Source of the DNA: Dugong dugon
Taxonomy: Eukaryota; Chordata; Mammalia; Sirenia; Dugongidae
DNA: 64,000 bases
Reading direction: 5' to 3'
NCBI GenBank assembly: GCA_030035585.1
Contig: CM057464.1
Location: 79,282,919-79,346,918 of the forward strand
This document shows, piece by piece, positions 56,877 to 64,000 of this stretch. Under the pieces are notes generated by a model. That model saw nothing but the letters and a program-made list of their open reading frames with translations, made no database searches and was not told the DNA's origin. Positions within the stretch are counted from its first letter, which is position 1; each line of letters begins with the position of its first letter. The position numbers were made by a program, and so were the translations under genes.

Positions 56877-58784
56877 ATAACTATAATTTCATAAGACTAA
56901 TCTTCTAAACATTGGCTTCTGTTTAATATTCGACAATATCTTTTATAAATTGTAAGCTAAAATATTAAATATGTTTCTTTGGGTAATTGATAGTTTTTAT
57001 CAGAAATTTTTGGCTCTTACTTGACAAAGTATCTGCATGATCCTCTTAGAATCTTATGTAAAATTTTACAATATGGAGTTGAAAAGATATTTCTTTAAAG
57101 TTCATTAGAAAAGAACACCTTTGTACAATGTTTTCAGGAAAAATTACCTTGTTAGATGTATTTTTGGGAAATAAAGCTTACTGCTCTATTTTTATAAATA
57201 CAAAAGACAAAAAAACTGGTTGATTTTTACTTTGATTCTGTTTTCAACATAGGCTGCTGCATATAATCTCAGCAGAGTGGACACCGGGGAGTGCTGAGCT
57301 AGTGAAAATCCAATTCGGTTCTTCCTCCTCTATTATGTTATTTTAATGAAGCAAGCAGATGGTAGATGGATTTTCCCCTGGAAACTGCTGATTTTGAAAG
57401 ACTCTAGTATGCCGGTTTTGCAAGCATGGTGTTCAGCAGCATATAGTACCTCAAAATATACATTTAACTCTGCCAGGAAAATTAATCTACCCTTAGGCAG
57501 ATGGATAAATTTGCAAAAATACAAGACCACTACCTGCCTCCCCAGCTTTCCTTTGTAGATTTGAGTATAAACATCATTCCTTCTTTCTTTGTCCTTAAAC
57601 AAGTCATTCTTAGTAAGATAGCAATAGGTTTAGCTCAATATCCTGTTCAAAAGCAATTAGGTTATAAAACCATGTACGTTCATCATTGCTGTTGTTTCTA
57701 TTTATTGAACATTTTCCTTGTGGAGTATTCTTTCACACTGTTCAGCATTATCATTTACAAATAAAAAAGTGATCACCTACAAAGGTGATTTTCCTTTAAA
57801 GGGAATGGAAATAAATCTCTTCTGTGATATTGCTAACAGTAATAGGTGGTAGTGACTTGGGCAGAAAACATGCACTTACCTTTTACTTCTGTACCAGAAT
57901 AAAGATACTCAATACATGAATAAAGTAAAGCTTTCTATTCAAACAAAAATATGATAGTCAATTCATCCACAAGTAAAAACGTGAAATAGATATGATCGAT
58001 TAGTTGCCAATTCCTGCTCATACTAAATCATTCGAACACTCCCGGTAGGTATTTAATTCCTACCATTCTTACTTATACTTTTTCATGTCTGTCAGACGAA
58101 ATTTAAGAACAAGCAGCATTTTACATTAATATAGGAAAACTGATGAAAATGTAGAGCATTCTTATTCCCCACAGCAAAAGAAATGCTAAATGATCACAAT
58201 CCATAGCCGCAAGTTCTTTTCAGATGTGTAACTCTTGGACACTGGCGCCATCTTCTGACTCTTCAAAGTACTGCTTTAGATCTAAATTAGCTCTGTGTTT
58301 TACATACAGTACTATAAAATGTCAAAAGAAAGAAAGAAAGAATCCCTGAAACAAATGGGTTCACATTGTAATATCTGCATTGCAGTTTATGGCATAAACT
58401 TCGATAATGGTAAAATTTCAACGTATCCCTATAATTCACATTATATAAGCTGCTCTGGCTTATACTGCATTAAATATCCATGGTTTGTAGCTTATCATGA
58501 TAAATTAATATCCCTAGATATTACACATAGGTAATATTCTTGAATCTGTGTGTTTTTAACATGGGTCTCAACCCTAGTTTATGAATTTCTTCACGCTCGT
58601 GGATGTTTAGGATAGAATAAAGAAATAAAATATTTAGTTAGGAGTGGGGCATCATTCAAGCTCAGTGAAAATAAATTTTTAGCTTTTTAATCTATCATTT
58701 ACTAAGCCATGAATCTTTAAATGTACTTTTACATACCCCATAGTATATAAACATCTGTAAACAATAGTAATAAAAACAATAGTA
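56877..58784. other. Intronic sequence, nothing recognised
   Basis: About 1.9 kb of AT-rich unassigned sequence. The overlapping frames at 57333-57764 on both strands show no domain. A short (AAAG)n run lies near 58322-58341. Confidence 0.5.
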
Positions 58785-59020
58785 ATTATAGTATCTACTA
58801 TGTTCCAGCTGCTAGTTTCCCTACCTAAATTACAGTTCTCACGGCACTCCAATCAGATGTTCTTATTCCTCTCTTATTGATACAGAACCCAAGGTTTGGA
58901 GAGGTTAAGTAATTTGCCCAGCGTCACAGAGCTGAGAAATGGCAGAGTCAGGGTTTAAACCCAGGCACCTTTGACTCCAAAGCCTGTGCTTTTTCTAACA
59001 AATCCTGCTGCCTCACTACA
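58785..59020 (-). mobile_element. MIR SINE, antisense
   Basis: It reads atctactatgttccagctgc, then gagaggttaagtaatttgcc, then agggtttaaacccaggcac. Well recognisable. Confidence 0.9.
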
Positions 59021-59944
59021 ATGGCTGGGATAGTCACAATGGCTTATTGAAAGCCATTGTTAGAGATTGTTAAAATTAATTATTTTAATTTGTACAAAAT
59101 TTTAATTTTGTAAAAATTATTATTAAAATTTGTACTCATCACAAATGGATTTCATACAACTCTGTTCTATTTTTCACCCCAAGTCTTGGGCCACACATTC
59201 ATGAAAATGTGTGAGACTCTTCTATTCCCTTTTCCATATTTAACAGAAATGTATATATGTATTAATTGCCTTACACAGTGCCAGGTACTTAGTTGGTACT
59301 CAATATATGTCAGTAAATTTATCAACAGATAGGTTTTAATAGGAGCTTAATTGTTCTCTAATTTGCAGTGAACATGAATGAAAAACACCAGTTAAAAAAA
59401 TAAGTATTTCTTTAAAAATTTCTAAGTGTTTGAGTTTGGAGATACACATATACACACATGTATATATTATGTGTATATATATATATATATATATATTCTC
59501 TATATTTTATATAATTAACTACAATTTTCATTTTTGGTCTTGACATCATATAGAAAAAGTTTAGGAGAAGCAAAAATCTAACAAGAATCCAAATTACCGA
59601 GGCTGATATATCAAGTAGCAACATGTGTGCTAACTGTGAAAGACAGAAAAGAAAATTTTCTTTACCAGAGACAAAGGAAAAACTTTTTAAAGACATCTGC
59701 GCTGTAGCTGTTGAAGTACTAGAAAAAAATGGCAGCATACTGCAAAATAGTGACTCATTTCTGGGGACCACAACAAATGATGTTTAAAATGCATATAATC
59801 AGGAGCACTAGATACATTATTAGGCCACTTAACTGGGATGTTCCATAAAACCATGACTCTAAACCTCCAAACCAAGGAACCAAATCCCATGGGGCTTTTG
59901 GTTGTACGTAAGTAGTCTCCGCAGCTGCTCTTTCTCTCTCTTTT
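59021..59944. other. Intronic sequence with a (TA)n repeat
   Basis: Unassigned apart from a dinucleotide run of about 26 bp (gtgtatatata...) at 59471-59497. Confidence 0.5.
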
Positions 59945-60145
59945 TTTCTTTTTGTCATTGTTGTAAATATATTTATCATACAGCTTTTTACCAGTTTAAC
60001 TTATTTAACTACAACTTATTGATAGCAATTATAATAATTGGTTGCACAACCCTACCCTTAAGCAATGTGATTGTTCCATCACTGTTAACCCCTCCTCTCC
60101 CCCTCCCTCCTGTCACTGGTAACTACTAAGAAACTTTGGTCTAGA
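59945..60145 (-). mobile_element. L1 3'UTR-type fragment, antisense
   Basis: It reads cattgttgtaaatatattta, then caattataataattggttgc, then cactggtaactactaagaaac. It is similar in order to the antisense L1 at 6880-7070. Confidence 0.55.
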
Positions 60146-60149
60146 GCCA

Positions 60150-60725
60150 ACAGAGGAAGAAGGAGAGTCAGGAATAAGAGGTGGATATGGAATGTGGGGC
60201 TAACTGCCTCCATGCACAACTGTCTCCTTTGTCATGAGACCGGAAACCTGGATGGTTCTTGACTACTATTTCTGAACATTTTGATCAAAGATTCTATAGA
60301 AGGGTCTGGATCAAAAGGGAGAAAATGCAGAACAAAATTTCAAGTTGTATTGGACTCTAGACTTTCTGGAGCCAAGGAGGCTGGATGAATCCCTGAAACT
60401 ATTGCCCTAAGATAATCTTTAAAACTTATACCAAAAATATCACCTAAAGTCTTCTTAAACCAAACAGTAGTTTAGCTTAACCTTAATAAAAAATTTCTGC
60501 CTTGAGCATTATACTCTTTTAAGAACTATCCATATGGGATCAAAGTGAAAACAACAACTTGAAAAATTTGATAGGAACTTTAGGCAGCAGTTAGTTTATG
60601 TTAATGGGGGAGGAACAACTCAGAAATGTAATCAATATCAGTAAATTGTACATGTAGAAATGGTTGAATTAGTGTATGTCTTGCTGTGTATATTCTCAAC
60701 AACAACAAAATAAAAAGAAGTTAAA
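60150..60725 (+). mobile_element. L1 3' end, second type
   Basis: Sense sequence ending gaacaactcagaaatgtaatc, gtaaattgtacatgtagaaa, ctcaacaacaacaaaataaa. It matches 25973-26187. Confidence 0.65.
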
Positions 60726-61931
60726 CATAAAAAAACATAATCGGGGAAGATTTTATATTAATAAATATGGCATGAGTTATTATTCTAAGTAAAATCACTG
60801 ACAAAACAAAAGCATGAGCCATAATTTATGAACTTTAAATTTATATTGGAGCATTAATTTTGATTGGAAAAGATCTTGCTGTATCTATTAGCCCCAAGAC
60901 TTCACGTACTAATGGTGAATAGCTGTCTACTCAAACTATAAGGGTATATAACAAAACCACACAAAATGATTAGAAGAATTGAGTTACAGTATACAAGCAA
61001 CAATCAGTTAGAAAATACAATGAAATAAAACATTTTATTTGTTACAGCATGAAATACCTGAAATAAAACTGTATCACTTAGGGGTCTTGGTTATTGGCAA
61101 CAGAAACAAACCCGGGTTATCTTAAGCCGGAAAGGAATTTATGGCCAGGAGATAAACTAACCCATACAATCAATGGGAAGGCTGGAGAACCATGAGGGAA
61201 AATAGGCAGAAATGAAAGAACGTAGGCTGCTCAAACATAGCCAAGTTCACATTGTGTGCGCAGCACTGCCAGGATGCAGCTGATGGGACCTCAGTGGCTG
61301 AGGACAACTGTGATGCCACCTGAGCTATGCATAACTTCTAAGTATCACACTGTCTTTGGGTCACTTCCTGGAGTTCATATCCTGAGGGAAAACATCTCAT
61401 TGGCCTATGCTAAATCATATACATGCACACAAATAGGAAAGAAGATGCTGTGTAGCCAAAAAAAAAAATACCCAACAAATGTCTCCTACAGACTCTGGTT
61501 GCCCAATGTCAATATACATTCTTCTTTTCATACTTGCATTTTCAAATCAAACTTCCTTCTAACATAATCCAACAATCCCACATTTAGCCATGAAATTGTC
61601 ACCTTCCTTTTCCCAATGGAGCCTCCTTATGTCTTTTCTTTTACTGCATCGTGTTCCAAGTTCAGGATCTCTGCATACTATCCATCCTTCCTCTGGTTAT
61701 GTTGTGATCCTGTCCTGATAATGCACTACATTTCAAGTTGCTAACCCAAATATTTTTACATTGAGAACAGGGAGCATATGACAGCTGTCATGTGATATGG
61801 AAGTATCTGTGATTTTTCTTGGTGACAAAATGAAAGGTATTGGTAATAGTACTATGGTTTGTTGCTCATCAGAGTCCACAGGAGGTAGTCCAAAGGAAGG
61901 AACTTAATATAGAGAGCTAATTATAATGGCA
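60726..61931. other. Intronic sequence, nothing recognised
   Basis: Unassigned, 1.2 kb. Confidence 0.5.
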
Positions 61932-62131
61932 GAGAAGCCCTCGTGGCACCATGGTTAAGTGTTTGCCTGCTAACCAAAAGGTCAGTGGTTTGAACCCACT
62001 TTTCTGTGGGAGAAAAGACCTGACGGTCTGCTCCTGTAAAAATGAAAGCCTAGAAACCCCATGGGGCAGTTCTACTCTGTCACATAGGGTGGCTATGAGT
62101 TGAAATCGACTCAATGGCATACAACAACAAC
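61932..62131 (+). mobile_element. AfroSINE, full length
   Basis: Sense copy from agaagccctcgtggcacc to actcaatggcatacaacaac. Confidence 0.9.
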
Positions 62132-62792
62132 TATAAGGGTAGAACAGGAAAGGCAAACCGGGGATGGTGAGGCCACCCAGAGACTAGGAACCGTGAAAGC
62201 AGCAGTCACTCCCTAAGGTGAAAGAGACAAAAGGAAGACATGGTGTTACAAAAATCCAGGAGCCAGAACTACCTGATGGAATCCTGATCCATGACCGAGA
62301 CTACTCAACAGGACATGGGACCACGGATGGGGAGGTCTGTCGGGTGGGAGCTGAAACCAATAACTGATACAACTACTGTTGGAGATGCCACTAGAAGGGG
62401 CGGAGGGAGAGAAGACGAGGAGAAATACCCTGGGTTCTCTCTTCCTCTCAGCCTCTGTTCTCCTGTCAGAGTCTCCCCTTGGCAGGGGAAAATGGTCTGC
62501 ACAAAGGTGGGAAATGTTTCTGAGCACAAACAGGCAAATGACTAGCACACCCCACAGTGAAACAATCCTTATTTCTAGAACTGGTCAGGAGGTCACTTCT
62601 GGTATTATGACTCTCCTCTTTGAATGCTCTCGCCTTCCATGTAGGGAAACTGAATCTAAATTCCCCCTTCCATGGTCTCCTTGTTTTCGGCCAGCCTTGT
62701 GGCTGGTTGAGTTTCATACCTGTTTCAGTGATACAAACTTCATTGCTGAGAGTCCAGGTGGTAGTGGGCCTGCTGCCTAGGACTTCAGGGTG
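62132..62792. other. Intronic sequence, overlapping frames only
   Basis: A moderately GC-rich stretch with several overlapping open frames on both strands (longest 133 codons) and no domain signature. It does not look like an EYS exon. Confidence 0.45.
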
Positions 62793-63000
62793 TTATTGTT
62801 AACTGCCATTGAGTCAGTCCCTGGCTCACGGAGGTCCCACGTGTTACAGAGTAGAACTGCTGCATAGGGTTTTCTTGGCTGTAATCTTTTATGGAAGCAG
62901 ATGGCCAGGCCTTTCTTCTGCAGAGCTGCATAGATGTATTCAAACTGCCAACATTTGTGTTAGTAGCCAGTTACAAAATGCATACACCACTTGGGCTTCT
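62793..63000 (-). mobile_element. AfroSINE, antisense
   Basis: Antisense copy from ttgttaactgccattgagtc to atacaccacttgggcttct. It is diverged at the head. Confidence 0.85.
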
Positions 63001-64000
63001 TAGGGCTTTATGTGGCTTCTATGAGACCTCTATTAATTCTTATCAATGGGTGCATGAAGCAGTGCCCCAGAGTAAGCTTCTCACCATGCGTGAGAGTGTG
63101 TATGTTTGTGTGCATGTGTGCATCTTGGGTTTCTTTAGCAGGTAAGTGAAGCCAATGGGAACACTTCTCAGAATAATGTTTCTAAATTCATGAAGTAAAA
63201 CACATAGGATTGCAAAGCAAACCAAATCTATTGAAATATAGTTATCAAAATATTAGAATTTTTTTCATAAAGTAAAATGTATGCTTATTTAATAATACAT
63301 TTAGATAACAAGATCTAGCATCTGGTATGACAACAACAGGAATTTCAAATTGTGAGGAGCACAAAAATATTTAATATAGTATTTAACAACTGTAATGTAA
63401 TATAAAGGATCTGTCTGATTTCTTTTGATGACAAAGTCACAGATACTGCTAATAACTACTGTGGTTTGTTGCCTACATTCATAATGAAGAACATCCTAAA
63501 TTTCTGTTGGGGGTCATAAAAAGATGTATTTTTTTTTCTCAGTCACTTGAGAAGAGTTTCTGGCACATAGCAGGCACTTCATACATATTTATTGAATGAA
63601 TGCGTGAATCTCCTTCCTGCCCCCATTGTGATCAGTCACTCCGGACAACACCTCGACCCACTTTGTACCTACTTGTGTGGTAACATGAGAAACATGTAAT
63701 AGAAAGTGGCTGTTGTATCTTCCAATTCAATGGAACCATTGCTGGATCTCTTGGTGAGAAATCTTCTGTTCTGGATACCAAATGCCTCTAAACTAGTAGA
63801 GCCTAGAGTCATGAGAAGAGAAGAATTGTGGGTGGGTCTTTAGAAGTAATCACAAGAGAGACCATCTCTTCATTTCTGAATCTCTGTAATATGGCTCTGG
63901 AAGAAACTGCATTCTCATATATACTAGGATCTTTTGGTGTATTTTCTCTTTGTAATACTCCCTTTGTCATGCTGATCTGATATGAATGTGAAGAAACCAA
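63001..64000. other. Intronic sequence, L2/MIR tail only
   Basis: A 3' tail of L2/MIR type (ctggcacatagcaggcac, then tatttattgaatgaatg) lies at about 63548-63605. The rest to the window end is unassigned. Confidence 0.5.

Larger units (their letters stand above)
1..64000 (-). other. EYS: EYS locus, partial (three exons plus introns)
   Basis: Three laminin-G exons in consecutive order and matching phase lie on the minus strand. The coding frame is open on entry to the first and on exit from the last, so the gene continues beyond both window edges and the intervening DNA is intronic. That EYS is a very large gene with long introns is prior knowledge. That the full 64 kb lies within the transcript is inference. 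I found no further exon by eye; short EGF-type exons could be missed. Confidence 0.8.

Noticed and set aside
62246..62780. Cluster of overlapping frames on both strands
   Set aside because: Composition effect in moderately GC-rich intron. No EGF or LamG cysteine pattern and no matching splice borders.
1..64000. CRISPR arrays, operons, ribosome binding sites, phage or plasmid features
   Set aside because: The sequence is mammalian nuclear DNA with SINE, LINE and LTR content. No regularly spaced repeats or prokaryotic gene layout exist.
1..64000. Mitochondrial insertion (NUMT) or processed host pseudogene
   Set aside because: No recognisable mitochondrial gene sequence was seen, and no intronless host gene copy with a poly(A) tail was found by eye.

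Overview
This is nuclear DNA of a placental mammal of the afrotherian (paenungulate) lineage, most likely an elephant. About thirty copies of one SINE lie in 64 kb. Its consensus starts with a tRNA-like head reading roughly ggagccctggtggcacagtgg and ends in an RTE-type tail with acaacaac repeats. This is the AfroSINE, found with an RTE/BovB-like LINE partner in Afrotheria. The exact species is inference.

The only protein-coding gene I can support is EYS (eyes shut homolog, a photoreceptor extracellular-matrix protein with EGF and laminin-G domains), on the minus strand. Three consecutive coding exons lie at 46014-46196, 21536-21702 and 20329-20473. All have consensus GT/AG borders, and their phases join without a break (1 to 1, 0 to 0, then 1 at the exit). 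Together they encode about 165 residues of one laminin-G domain. The two introns between them are about 24.3 kb and 1.06 kb. The preceding and following exons are not in the window, so the whole window is probably transcribed intronic sequence of this large gene.

Everything else is mobile-element debris. From 1 to 20 kb there are old antisense L1s, AfroSINEs, RTE ends, two related Tigger-like MITEs, MaLR-type LTRs and a small CpG-rich island near 13.1-13.3 kb. From 22 to 26.3 kb there is an L1 with 5'UTR, a broken ORF1 and a 3'UTR but no ORF2 body (HAL1-like). From 27 to 45 kb there are MaLR LTRs, L2, MIR, RTE ends and a cluster of five AfroSINEs. From 46.8 to 49.4 kb a 5'-truncated L1 sits inside an AfroSINE. 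From 49.4 to 57 kb there are a retroviral-type solo LTR, L1 3' ends, a long L2 with SINE insertions, an RTE with a reverse-transcriptase remnant and a composite SINE pair. From 57 to 64 kb the sequence is mostly unassigned.

Target-site duplications visible in the sequence give the insertion order at many places. I see no bacterial-type system, CRISPR array, intact virus, RNA gene or novel gene cluster. The most notable items are the intact EYS exons, several deeply nested insertions, a tRNA-Gly-headed SINE that forms a pair with an AfroSINE inside one 14-bp target-site duplication, and the HAL1-like L1.
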